Positions 34,946-43,703 of a stretch of 64,000 bases of DNA are shown piece by piece. The position numbers were made by a program, and so were the translations under genes. This stretch comes from Segatella copri (GTDB lineage Bacteria > Bacteroidota > Bacteroidia > Bacteroidales > Bacteroidaceae), in NCBI RefSeq assembly GCF_026015625.1, contig NZ_JAPDVG010000001.1, positions 1,860,001 through 1,924,000 on the forward strand, in the 5' to 3' direction. Numbering within the stretch: the first letter of the stretch is position 1; each line of letters starts with the position of its first letter. The notes beneath the pieces are model-generated. The model had not been told where the DNA came from. It searched no databases and saw only the letters and a list, made by a program, of their open reading frames with translations.

Positions 34946-37393
34946 TTATTGTTTTCTTTCTATATTAATCTTAAAGTTGTCGAGATAGTCACGGTAAAGC
35001 TGATAAGTCTGCTTAACATTCAGACTTGCAGCCAACGTGCGATAATTCTCCTCACTATCTTCGATGATGTAAACGGTCTCCACCTCTGGCTTGTCCCGCA
35101 ATGCCTCTTTCAGCTCGTCTATGGCAAACTCATCGTTCAAGACAGCCATCTTGTTCTCGGGAAATACCATAAACTCACCATCCACATGAGTAGGACACAC
35201 ACCATGGGCACCTGCTTTCATCCACAAGATAGGCAGCAGTTCGTTCAACTGGGCGCCAAGCGAAACCTTATCTTTATCAAGGAAAGTCAACTTATAGTAA
35301 GCCGCATTTGCAACAAAGCCTTCAGCCATCGGAATCGTAACAGGTACAGTCTTTATCTTTTCGGGCAACTCATCCAGTTCCTTCTTGGCTGCGGTGAATG
35401 CCTTATTATTAGAAGTAACCACGTAGATGGTATCAATACTCTCATGAATATCCTCCATAAACCCGTCTATCTTGGTAACGTCGAAGAGGATTGCATTATT
35501 AGCATCCTCTGGCACAAGATATGGGCATTCAGCCTTAACCGCATTTTGTGGCATTTTCTTGTCGCCAATCAAGCCAACGATTTGTTTCTTCAATTTTGTT
35601 CCCAAGGAATCATCACGAAGGTCAAGGCTAATTTGCTTGATACTTCTTTTTACCACCTTCTCTTCCGTATTGGAAGTAATGTAATCTCCCTGGATTGGGT
35701 TTCCATTCACATCCACACCAAGAATGGAGCATTTTGTACGAGGCCAGTTCACATAGCGAGCGATGCCAAACTTCTCCCATTCCTCATCACCCTTGTGCAA
35801 ACCTTTGGCTCGGAATGCCTTTTCCTCCTCGGCACTCACCTCATTGTTGGTCACCATGATGCAACGGCGATGTCCGCCATCCTCCTTATTCAAGAGATTA
35901 ACAGCATGAAGGGTTGTACCACTGCCCGAGAAGAAATCGAGGATGAGAGCGTTTGGGTTGTTGGCAACGAAGAAACGGATGACGTCATGAACGGCATAGA
36001 GGGATTTCGGGAATGGAAAACGATTACCGATAAATTTAGACAAAAGTTGTGTCCCTTTATAACTAGCATCATGATTTGCAATATTCCATTGTGTTCCAGG
36101 AATAAAAGACCTAGAATAATTGGAATTATCAACAAGTACTGTTCCACTTACAACATCCCTACCAACAACATTTACTTCTTTATCTTCTATTTTTTGTATG
36201 CTTCCCCTTTTTAAAAAAGTAACATAGATACCCGTATTCGTAATTTTTCCCCATTTTATATAACCTTTAGACAAACGTTCCTTTAATTCATCTTTCCCTA
36301 ATTGCCAGTTTCCTTCTGTTCCATTCGGTCTAATTGGCCATAAATACAAACGATTAGCCTTTTTCTCCATTACAGAAGAAGGATGTTCTGACAAAGGCAT
36401 AGCTTCGCCTATGTCCAAGATTTGAGAGGCATTTTCATTGAAAATGATAGGATAAAACAAATTTTGCCTATCTGTTCTTAAGCTATTAGTTCCTGTTCTT
36501 CTTAATTGATTCCAAACTATACCTTGAGCACCTTGACTTTTATTTTTCCCTAACTCCCATTCTTCGGATAAAGGTAATTTTTGAACAGCACTATCCCCAA
36601 ATTGTACTATATAAAGAAACTCGTTTGTTCGATAAAAGGAATTACTTCTAGCCACACCACTTTGTGCTATTACGCTACTCACCATCTGAATATTTGCCTC
36701 AGGAAACATTTCCTCCAATAAGCATCCAAGATGCAAATACTCCTTTTCATCAATAGTTACAATCAGCACCGAATTCTTAGGATTCAGCAATTTCTTGGTA
36801 AGCAACAGCCGACTCTCCATCATAGCCAACCACTTGCTATGACGGTAACTATCGTTTCCATCCACATAATTGTTGTTGTATTTCCAGTCGGTAGCACCAC
36901 TATTGTAAGGAGGGTCTATATAGATACAATCCACCTGTTGCGGATAAAGATAAGCCAAGAGCTGGAGAGCATAAAAATTGTCCGCTTCTATCAACGTATG
37001 CCAAAGGCCGCTATCTGGAGCATTTTGAACAGAGTCCACATATTTGAGGCAAGGGTAAATAGGCTCACCATTCTTTGCCACACAAATGAGGTCTTGGCAA
37101 GAAACTTGCAGTTCCTCACCTGTTATAGAATGGTGGCAAGTAGCCATCCCACGGCACACACTCATCACCTCCCAAAGAATATCCTCTGTGAGCCTTTTGT
37201 CATCATCCACCTTGCGAATCACCTTGCATCCACGGCTGATAGGATAGTCATAGAGCAAAGTCATCTCTGGCACATGATTCTCAAACACAAGTCCAAACTT
37301 TTTATGCTTGGTCAGCTCTTTCACCTCCTTTGCCACATGAAGGCGAAGTTCCGGATCTTGTATTCGAGCAATTAAATCATTAATCGCTGCCAT
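34946..37393 (-). CDS. Type III DNA methyltransferase Mod
   Basis: 815 residues. The amino-methyltransferase motifs are in beta-class order: IV YIDPPYNSG (about residue 160) then I LILDFFSGSGTTLHAV (about residue 490). The specificity region lies between them. The DNA of that middle part (roughly 36050-36690) is visibly more AT-rich than the rest, consistent with exchange of the target-recognition domain. It methylates adenine in an asymmetric site to protect against Res. First gene of the minus-strand unit; its 5' side carries the structured RNA region at 37470-37757. Confidence 0.92.
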   Translation of the reverse strand: MAAINDLIARIQDPELRLHVAKEVKELTKHKKFGLVFENHVPEMTLLYDYPISRGCKVIRKVDDDKRLTEDILWEVMSVCRGMATCHHSITGEELQVSCQDLICVAKNGEPIYPCLKYVDSVQNAPDSGLWHTLIEADNFYALQLLAYLYPQQVDCIYIDPPYNSGATDWKYNNNYVDGNDSYRHSKWLAMMESRLLLTKKLLNPKNSVLIVTIDEKEYLHLGCLLEEMFPEANIQMVSSVIAQSGVARSNSFYRTNEFLYIVQFGDSAVQKLPLSEEWELGKNKSQGAQGIVWNQLRRTGTNSLRTDRQNLFYPIIFNENASQILDIGEAMPLSEHPSSVMEKKANRLYLWPIRPNGTEGNWQLGKDELKERLSKGYIKWGKITNTGIYVTFLKRGSIQKIEDKEVNVVGRDVVSGTVLVDNSNYSRSFIPGTQWNIANHDASYKGTQLLSKFIGNRFPFPKSLYAVHDVIRFFVANNPNALILDFFSGSGTTLHAVNLLNKEDGGHRRCIMVTNNEVSAEEEKAFRAKGLHKGDEEWEKFGIARYVNWPRTKCSILGVDVNGNPIQGDYITSNTEEKVVKRSIKQISLDLRDDSLGTKLKKQIVGLIGDKKMPQNAVKAECPYLVPEDANNAILFDVTKIDGFMEDIHESIDTIYVVTSNNKAFTAAKKELDELPEKIKTVPVTIPMAEGFVANAAYYKLTFLDKDKVSLGAQLNELLPILWMKAGAHGVCPTHVDGEFMVFPENKMAVLNDEFAIDELKEALRDKPEVETVYIIEDSEENYRTLAASLNVKQTYQLYRDYLDNFKINIERKQ

Positions 37394-37469
37394 CTTATAG
37401 TTATTTTAAGTCGCATCCAACTATCAAGACGGCTTGCTGCAAGGAGAGAGCATCATGGATGGAGAAAAG

Positions 37470-37757
37470 AAAAAGGTGCGGACCCCTTTCCTTTCGCGTT
37501 CACGGGAAGCCTGAGAATGAAAACCCGCCACTCATGTAGGAACGGATGTCCACACCGTATAGGTATGAACATCAACAATACACATGAGTGTACGAGCAAA
37601 CTTCCTCTAAAACAGAGGCTTCACTGCAAACAGCATTCCGATTACTCCTTCTGCGGAAAAGAAATCAGTTTCTCAGGCTTTTTCTTTGTGAACGCGAAAT
37701 AATAGTCAATGCTTTGTTTTTACTAAAATGTCTTGGAAATGGCCAAAACCAAATCCA
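37470..37757 (-). ncRNA. Highly structured RNA candidate between mod and the Argonaute operon
   Basis: Nested perfect inverted repeats: TTTCGCGTTCAC (37492-37503) with GTGAACGCGAAA (37688-37699), 12 bp; AAGCCTGAGAA (37507-37517) with TTCTCAGGCTT (37670-37680), 11 bp; CACTCATGT (37529-37537) with ACATGAGTG (37582-37590), 9 bp. Side hairpins include CCTCT/AGAGG and TTCCG/CGGAA. A good minus-strand promoter (TATCTTTG, 37769-37762, with TTG upstream) fires into it. At its 3' side AAAGGGGT-CCGC-ACCTTT plus a T run looks like a terminator. It could be an independent RNA or a regulated leader of mod. No known family is recognised. Confidence 0.55.
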
Positions 37758-37761
37758 AGTG

Positions 37762-37769
37762 CAAAGATA
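37762..37769 (-). promoter_or_regulatory. -7 element reading into the structured RNA and mod
   Basis: CAAAGATA on plus equals TATCTTTG on minus; a TTG (-33) lies about 18 bp upstream at 37788-37790. Confidence 0.6.
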
Positions 37770-37958
37770 CAAATATTATTTGAAAATCAACAATATTTTA
37801 TGGAAAAGAACGAAGAAAAAGCAAACATTTACAAATAAAGAAGTACTTTATTCCAAATTTTGCAATAAATTTAATAATAAAATTTAGAATAACTCATTAA
37901 TTTTCAATTTTCTCTGCATTTTCTCTGCAATTATTGCTTTTATCTCAACTATTTTCCG

Positions 37959-37966
37959 TAACTTTG
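37959..37966 (+). promoter_or_regulatory. -7 element for the Argonaute-like operon
   Basis: TAACTTTG with a TTG about 22 bp upstream (37934-37936); 70 bp before ATG 38037. The operon therefore has its own promoter, separate from the structured RNA. Confidence 0.6.
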
Positions 37967-38036
37967 CGAAAATAAAAACGTCTAAGGATGCCTCTGGCAA
38001 ACTAGGACAAGTATCAAATTTTAAAAAGAGAAAAGG

Positions 38037-40202
38037 ATGGAAATCAATTCATTCGCTATAAAAGTAAAGAAAGAGCCTACAGCCATCAGTCTTTTCGCTG
38101 GTGTAGGAGGTCTATGCACTAACCTCCAAAAATCTATCAAGAGCGGGAGCGTTCATTTCAGCAAATTGCGAGACACACTTATTTGGAAAAAACTCAATGC
38201 TCCTGAAAACATAGACGAGGTATACTTCCCTGTCTGGGAAGATGAATTAGAAGCCAACTTGAAGGATACGAAAAACTCCCTAAAAGAACTAATTCTTGAC
38301 AACCTCAACACGGAGGAAGACATTCGCTTGACCAAGGCATACCTATATAGAAAAATCATTCGCTACTTTCGACAATATGGTTGTCCTTGCAAGAAGGATT
38401 TCATTGGTGGCATAGAAGTTTACATCAAGGAAGCGGACGAGGGTACCAATTACTGGACATACCAGCGATATGGCTTGACCATAAGATACAATGACCAGAT
38501 AAAGGATGGTTGGCAACTAGATATTACACAAGGAAGCAAATCCCTTGTCGGGAAAACACCTATTTACCTCTTGCAGTCCCTGCAAGATGAGCAATTTCGT
38601 GTCATCGCAGGAACTATGATTCTGAAGAAATCAGAAATAGGACAACACCACATGGAGGCTACAAATGGGAAAATATACCCCATCGTAAACCACAGCATCA
38701 AGAGCGGACTCAAAATCCCTACTCACTACCATCGAGATGGCAACAAATATGTTACTAAATATAACGGCATAAGAAATTTCATATCCAAATGGATAAACAT
38801 TCCAGCTTTCACTGAAAGCGTAGGAGTGGATTTGCCCAACAACGCCCACTTCATTCAACTGGCTGAAGAGAAAATCAACATCGTCGAGGAAAAAGCCAAA
38901 ATGCTGAGATTTGGCAACAACCAGACAAATGTTAGTCCAGGCTACTGCTTCAAGAGATTTGGAGCTGCAGAGCGTCCTACAGAACATCGACATTTCTTTA
39001 TCTGTCCACGTTCTCAGAATTTTACCCTTTGGCGTCTGTACTACATTTTCCAACAAGGAAAGGATTCCAAGAATGCTCCCAAAAACCGCCTGTCACCAGA
39101 TGACATCGACACAAACAATTATCTATACCATACGATATGGATGGGCAATCATGCCTGGGCAAATGGCATGAACTTTATGTTCTCTGACGACGAGCATGCT
39201 TTGGCGGAACTAGAGAACCATCTTACGGCGATGAACTTCGAGCACGACAAGAAATACTTTGCTATCATCATTTCAGACGTAGACAGAGATGATGTCTCAT
39301 CACCTCATTACCACCTCTATTACGACATGAAGTATCTCTTGATGAAATATAACATTGGCTCACAAGTGATTCACAAAAAGAGAGTGGATGAGAACAGTTT
39401 TATCAATTATATGGTGCCCAACATCGCAGCAGCTATAGCCGGCAAAGAAGGGGGCAAAGCATGGAAGATAGCCTATCCTAGCCAAGAGAATGATATGATT
39501 GTAGGAATCGGTGCTTACAGAGAGCATGGCATCAACCAACAATATATCGGATCAGCAGTATGCCTCGACAAAGAGGGAGAGTTACACAACTTTGATGCTT
39601 GTCTCAAAGGCAACTTCGAAGAGTTGAGAGCCACCCTTATCAAGGCTATATTGAACTTCTACGGAAAGTTCAAGCACCCCTCACGCCTCATCATCTATTA
39701 TCACAAGAAGCTGAATCGTGAAGAGTCTGACATCATAGAGGATGCCTTGCGAACCTGTCAAGTTAGTTGTCCTGTCATTGTAATCCATGTCACAGAGACG
39801 GACAATGAGGACTTAATGGCTTTCGACACATCGTGCACCAACGTGCTGATGCCAGTAAGCGGCACATACATACATCTCCGCACTCGTAAAGGTTGCCACG
39901 AATACCTCTTATACAACAATGAGAGATATGGTGGATTTGGTGAAAAAATGCCGTTTCTCAGACCGTTCCCTGTCAAGATTTCCATCATGCCAGGAAGACG
40001 GAACAAAAAGGAATTGACAGAACAAGACGTCAAGGAGATTGTCACCTTGACCTATCAGACCACTCGCATCAACTGGAAATCTGTTTCCATGCGAAGTATG
40101 CCTATCACCATTGCGTATGCAGCACTGGTCGCTAAGTTTGTACCACATTTCCCGAATGGGCAATTAACTGAGTTTGGAAAAAATAATCTTTGGATGCTAT
40201 GA
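38037..40202 (+). CDS. Long Argonaute-like protein, probably catalytically inactive
   Basis: 721 residues. The N-terminal half is unassigned; MLRFGNNQTN...FKRFGAAERPTEHRHFF marks entry to the MID-like region as in prokaryotic Argonautes. The C-terminal third fits a PIWI fold: FAIIISDVDRDD, MIVGIGAYREHGINQQYIGSAVCLD, PSRLIIYYHKKLNREESDIIEDALR, and the closing VSMRSMPITIAYAALVAKFV, which matches the Ago C-terminal block. The DEDX catalytic Asp positions look lost (G492 in VGIGAY; K557/K558 in YYHKKL), so slicing is unlikely. The length fits inactive long pAgos, which work through a partner effector. The next gene overlaps by 4 bp. Confidence 0.72.
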   Translation: MEINSFAIKVKKEPTAISLFAGVGGLCTNLQKSIKSGSVHFSKLRDTLIWKKLNAPENIDEVYFPVWEDELEANLKDTKNSLKELILDNLNTEEDIRLTKAYLYRKIIRYFRQYGCPCKKDFIGGIEVYIKEADEGTNYWTYQRYGLTIRYNDQIKDGWQLDITQGSKSLVGKTPIYLLQSLQDEQFRVIAGTMILKKSEIGQHHMEATNGKIYPIVNHSIKSGLKIPTHYHRDGNKYVTKYNGIRNFISKWINIPAFTESVGVDLPNNAHFIQLAEEKINIVEEKAKMLRFGNNQTNVSPGYCFKRFGAAERPTEHRHFFICPRSQNFTLWRLYYIFQQGKDSKNAPKNRLSPDDIDTNNYLYHTIWMGNHAWANGMNFMFSDDEHALAELENHLTAMNFEHDKKYFAIIISDVDRDDVSSPHYHLYYDMKYLLMKYNIGSQVIHKKRVDENSFINYMVPNIAAAIAGKEGGKAWKIAYPSQENDMIVGIGAYREHGINQQYIGSAVCLDKEGELHNFDACLKGNFEELRATLIKAILNFYGKFKHPSRLIIYYHKKLNREESDIIEDALRTCQVSCPVIVIHVTETDNEDLMAFDTSCTNVLMPVSGTYIHLRTRKGCHEYLLYNNERYGGFGEKMPFLRPFPVKISIMPGRRNKKELTEQDVKEIVTLTYQTTRINWKSVSMRSMPITIAYAALVAKFVPHFPNGQLTEFGKNNLWML

Positions 40203-41356
40203 TTTTACCCATCACAGAATCAATACTAAGGGGCGAGCTTCGCCCCAACCTTATCACAGAGACTGTTTCATTCGAGAAGCAGTCTCTGTTGATGCGCCTT
40301 TTGCGCCATACTAAGGAAAGAGGCAATTTGCTAGAACTGGAGAAAGACATCATCAACGCACTTGATAGTCTGACCCAAGTAAAGGAGATATATCACAAAG
40401 ACCGAGAGCAGAGAAATACTATAAGCTGCTTGAATCGCTCCACACAGATAGATTCATATACGAGAGTGTATAAAGCTGTATTGTCAGACATTATGACATG
40501 CCCAGAAATTTCAACTCCAACACTAAGAATGTACAAGACCATTCTCGACTTGGAAAAGCGACGCACCATTTGGGCTTTGGTGGAACTACATTCCATTATG
40601 AAAGACGATCGGTTTGTCCGACCAGAGATAAAAAGCCTTATGACCACCATCAAAGACTATAGCAAAGAGATAGATTCATGTAAAGCTGGCAAGAATAAAA
40701 ACGTCGCTGTATTACTACAAAATATGCTCACAGAACTATACTTCAGTTTAATCCTAACATTCTCTCCCCTGTTATATACCCAAGGTAACCTTGACTTTGA
40801 CGATGACTTTGGAGATTTCGTTTTCCTATGGAAAGGAGTCTTTCCAACGGAAGAAGAATTTGACAAATATCAAAATGAGAAAGATAAAATCCAAGAGGAG
40901 AATATCGTCATACGACACAAGGACGCCCTTGTGGCAACAGAAGAGAACAAACAAAAAGAAAAACGCCCTCTAAGCAAGGCAGAAAGATTCTTAGAGGACA
41001 CTACACAATATGAATTCTTGAAAATGCCAAAGATTGTCGCCCTTGACTCCAACAATGATAATCGAAGAAAAGAAAAAGCTATAAAGCTAATAGAGCAGAT
41101 GCTTGATGCTCCTGCTCATGCCGCAGCCATGCTCGACTATCTAGGCTTTTTCTCATGGATAAAGGACAAATATGAGACAGGATATACACTTACTGCATAC
41201 GACCAATTTTGCACCAAGGTTGTCATGGGGCAAAACGGTGAAGCATTTAAGAAATACAGACTTGCAATAAACCGTAATTCCAAGTCGCTGAAACCGTATC
41301 AATACTCAGGTGACATAGAGCAAGAATATGCCAATATAAAAAATGAGGTGCAATAG
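40199..41356 (+). CDS. Unrecognised partner of the Argonaute-like protein
   Basis: 385 residues from ATG 40199, which overlaps the upstream stop as ATGA; a TTG at 40190 is the alternative. I recognise no domain. The N-terminal half is helical (SFEKQSLLMRLLRHTKERGNLLELEKDIINALDSLTQVKEIY). There is one moderately hydrophobic stretch (LYFSLILTFSPLLY), then an acidic DFDDDFGDF and a Lys/Glu-rich linker (ENKQKEKRPLSKAERFLED). No nuclease, Sir2 or TIR signature is evident. Tight coupling makes it the likely effector or accessory of the pAgo system; this is inference. Confidence 0.65.
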   Translation: MILPITESILRGELRPNLITETVSFEKQSLLMRLLRHTKERGNLLELEKDIINALDSLTQVKEIYHKDREQRNTISCLNRSTQIDSYTRVYKAVLSDIMTCPEISTPTLRMYKTILDLEKRRTIWALVELHSIMKDDRFVRPEIKSLMTTIKDYSKEIDSCKAGKNKNVAVLLQNMLTELYFSLILTFSPLLYTQGNLDFDDDFGDFVFLWKGVFPTEEEFDKYQNEKDKIQEENIVIRHKDALVATEENKQKEKRPLSKAERFLEDTTQYEFLKMPKIVALDSNNDNRRKEKAIKLIEQMLDAPAHAAAMLDYLGFFSWIKDKYETGYTLTAYDQFCTKVVMGQNGEAFKKYRLAINRNSKSLKPYQYSGDIEQEYANIKNEVQ

Positions 41357-41382
41357 CCGTACTTGTTTCACACATAGTACAG

Positions 41383-42291
41383 CTATTGCCACAACTGTTG
41401 CTCTTGCCACTTTTCAGGAAACCCCATTGCTTTGGTATCAACAATTGGATACTTCTTTAATAGCTCTACTAAATCCTGCTTGAAAGAATTTCGAGGATAG
41501 ACCACATCTATAAAATGCTTCAATATACAAAGGGTAAAGAACACCTTTCCTTGCACGACATCATTTGACACCCACGGAAAGCTTGGTCGATTCATTGCCA
41601 ATGCACGCAAAGACAAATATCTGTTCCAAAGGCGCGCATGATGGCAACAAGTATTTCTTGTCAATGTTATTATAGTCATCCAAGAAATAAAAACAGGAAC
41701 TGTCAAGCCAAAATATCTTGCTATTTTCTTACGTAGCTGGTTACTAGCTATATTTTCATATATTCTCGTCAATACAACTAAAGGAATGATTTCTGAAATC
41801 ATCCACGATGGAGGGTAAGGATTGTCGTAAACATGATTGAAATGATTTATAAAATCCTCACGTGTATTCTGTAGTTCCTTATCTATCAGTGATTTTGTCT
41901 TAGAAAATTTGTCAAGATGAGCAAAGCAAGAAGAGTTAGTCATCCAAAACACATCGTTAGTCTCTGCACACGATATATTAACAATTGCACTTCTTACAGC
42001 TATCTCTATACGCTCAATCTGGTTAAATATCAACAAACGCAAATCCCTATCAAAGTCATAAAGTTGGATTGCCTTACCCAAACTGCTTTTTACCTTAAAG
42101 AGATGCTCTTCCTTAGGAATTTTAAGAAAAGGGTACAAATAGCCACTCAATCGGTAATAACCTATTGATTTTAGCAAAGCTTCGGCATCAGATACATCCG
42201 AACAATCCAAACCTCTACCTTCCATTATTCTTAATAGCTCTGATGGGGCTGTATATTGTTTATTGTACTGCATATCATAATTTACATACAA
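41383..42291 (-). CDS. Abi_2 family (AbiD/AbiF-type) abortive infection protein
   Basis: 302 residues. Family blocks are present: SIGYYRLSGYLYPF, FDRDLRLLIFNQIERIEIAVRSAIVN and the C-terminal TRNTCCHHARLWNR with the conserved R-x4-H type arrangement seen in HEPN-like proteins of this group. Members cause growth arrest on phage infection, probably through RNA cleavage. It is convergent with the Argonaute operon (26-bp gap). The transcript begins with a strong hairpin (42302-42339). Confidence 0.88.
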   Translation of the reverse strand: MYVNYDMQYNKQYTAPSELLRIMEGRGLDCSDVSDAEALLKSIGYYRLSGYLYPFLKIPKEEHLFKVKSSLGKAIQLYDFDRDLRLLIFNQIERIEIAVRSAIVNISCAETNDVFWMTNSSCFAHLDKFSKTKSLIDKELQNTREDFINHFNHVYDNPYPPSWMISEIIPLVVLTRIYENIASNQLRKKIARYFGLTVPVFISWMTIITLTRNTCCHHARLWNRYLSLRALAMNRPSFPWVSNDVVQGKVFFTLCILKHFIDVVYPRNSFKQDLVELLKKYPIVDTKAMGFPEKWQEQQLWQ

Positions 42292-42301
42292 AAATAAAAC
42301 G

Positions 42302-42357
42302 ACCCGCCGATTTAAGCATTAAAAAGAGGCTTGGCGGGTTCTTGTGCTGCAAATATA
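42302..42357 (-). promoter_or_regulatory. Abi promoter and 5'-terminal leader hairpin
   Basis: Minus-strand -7 element TATATTTG is at 42357-42350. About ten bases on, the leader folds ACCCGCC (42339-42333) with GGCGGGT (42308-42302), with an inner AAGC/GCTT, then CGTTTTATTTTT. The start codon is at 42291. A hairpin right at the 5' end with a U run suggests attenuation or an RNA antitoxin-like element. Confidence 0.55.
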
Positions 42358-42434
42358 CAACTTTCTCTCGAATCTACCAAACTTTTTTGAGAATTTCTTT
42401 AAAAATTTTAGTTTTCCGTAAAAATCTTAGAGCT

Positions 42435-42511
42435 AGACCTATTTAGACCAACCAGACCAAAATAGGCCAAAACAGACCAGAATACATTTCTTCGTCGCCC
42501 AAGATAGACCA
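42435..42511 (+). repeat. AGACCA iterons with about 10-bp phasing
   Basis: AGACCT/AGACCA/AGGCCA start at 42435, 42445, 42454, 42464 and 42474, i.e. 9-10 bp apart, with another AGACCA at 42506. They precede the HTH gene at 42560 and place all sites on one DNA face. Confidence 0.7.
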
Positions 42512-42559
42512 AGTTCTTTTGCAACCGAATCCATACGTCACATCGTTAGGGTTCGGAAA

Positions 42560-43006
42560 ATGAACAAAAAAGACATAATAAACAGTATGATGCCTGAAGC
42601 ACAGTATGGCACGTACAAAAAAGAAGACACAGGCATACAAGACTCACAACCAGCCACAACACTAACCTTGCAGCCTTTGCAAAGTTTGCAAGGTTTGCAA
42701 AACGTGCAAAGTGTGCAGTCTACACAAGCCGTGCAAGCTCCTACCCTCACCCCACTCGACCAGTGGCACGACAACTATGAGGTGATGGAGATGTTTCACA
42801 TCAGTCAGCGTACCTTGCAGACGCTCCGTTCCAACGGCAAGCTGCCCTTCGCCAAGATGGGCGGAAGATGCTACTACAAGGAAAGCGACCTGCAACAACT
42901 CTTGGAGGAATCCTACAGAGACAGCAGAGTGAAGCCTATGCCAAAAGACAAGGTTATGCCAAAGGTCGAGCAACCAGCAAAGGAAGGAGGCACACCATGC
43001 CAATGA
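42560..43006 (+). CDS. Excisionase/MerR-type HTH protein with Leu-Gln repeat region
   Basis: 148 residues. Residues about 75-120 form an HTH_17-type domain (YEVMEMFHISQRTLQTLRSNGKLPFAKMGGRCYYKESDLQQLLEE). Before it lies a repeat stretch TLQPLQSLQGLQNVQSVQ, encoded by 9-bp units around TTGCAAAG. It probably binds the phased AGACCA repeats immediately upstream or the ends of the element; inference. It opens locus 2 and overlaps the next gene. Confidence 0.82.
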   Translation: MNKKDIINSMMPEAQYGTYKKEDTGIQDSQPATTLTLQPLQSLQGLQNVQSVQSTQAVQAPTLTPLDQWHDNYEVMEMFHISQRTLQTLRSNGKLPFAKMGGRCYYKESDLQQLLEESYRDSRVKPMPKDKVMPKVEQPAKEGGTPCQ

Positions 43007-43584
43007 CCATTGACCAACTCCACGAGCATCGGATGCAGTATTACCGACATCCCATCTCTAACGTGTTGAGCCACAACCGTGTGAGCATCTACCATCTTTG
43101 GACTTACATCACCAACCCTCTGCTCTACAAGCAAGCCACGGACACGCTCCGTGGCATTGCCGACGAGAAAGAGCGCAAGGCTTTCAAGGCAAAGGAGTTT
43201 GACTACATCCTAGCAAGCGGCACCTTCAGCAGTCGCAACGACCAAGGTCTCATCCAGCACTCCAGTCTGCTCTGCATCGACATCGACCACATCGGTTACG
43301 AACAGGTGGAAGACCTCAAGCAGCAATTCATACACGATGAGGTGATGAAGGAAAACTTCGAACTGGAACTGGCCTTCCGCAGTCCTTCGGGTGATGGACT
43401 GAAGCTCATCGTAGCAATAGACTTGCAAGAGGCTGACCATGCAACTTGGTTTCTTGCTCTGCAAAACTACATTCGATTGAACTATGGAGTGGACATTGAC
43501 CCTGCTTGCAAAAACGTGAGCCGAGCCTGTTTCCTACCCTACGACCGACATTGTTACGTGAACCCACTCGTATGCCCTTTTTAA
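42997..43584 (+). CDS. VirE_N / BT4734-like protein
   Basis: 195 residues from ATG 42997, which has an unusually good Shine-Dalgarno (AAGGAGG, 7 bp upstream) and overlaps the HTH gene by 10 bp. Family features: VSIYHLWTYITNPLLYKQATDTLRGI, SLLCIDIDHIG and LAFRSPSGDGLKLIVAIDL, a primase-polymerase-like fold with an acidic DIDH motif. In locus 1 the equivalent domain is fused to DUF3987. It ends with PLVCPF, about 120 bp before the DUF3987 gene. Confidence 0.82.
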   Translation: MPMTIDQLHEHRMQYYRHPISNVLSHNRVSIYHLWTYITNPLLYKQATDTLRGIADEKERKAFKAKEFDYILASGTFSSRNDQGLIQHSSLLCIDIDHIGYEQVEDLKQQFIHDEVMKENFELELAFRSPSGDGLKLIVAIDLQEADHATWFLALQNYIRLNYGVDIDPACKNVSRACFLPYDRHCYVNPLVCPF

Positions 43585-43703
43585 GTGAAGAACGAAGAGT
43601 GAAGAAACAGCGTTCGGCGGCCGAAGGGAAAGCCAATTCAAATGCCTTTCAAATGGCATCATAACGTTATTAAAAACATCAAAAAAATAAGGAGATTACA
43701 TTT

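Noticed and set aside
37492..37699. Retron msr-msd
   Set aside because: Nested inverted repeats fit superficially, but no reverse transcriptase gene is nearby.
37492..37699. Miniature inverted-repeat transposable element
   Set aside because: No target-site duplication was seen around the outer arms, and the internal stems plus promoter fit an RNA better; not excluded.
32091..42357. Integrated element with att sites at tRNA-Tyr
   Set aside because: No duplicate of the tRNA 3' end and no integrase found, so called an island rather than an integrated element.
42443..42774. Minus-strand Cys-rich open frames opposite the HTH gene
   Set aside because: Shadows of the repeat-rich HTH coding strand and its upstream iterons.
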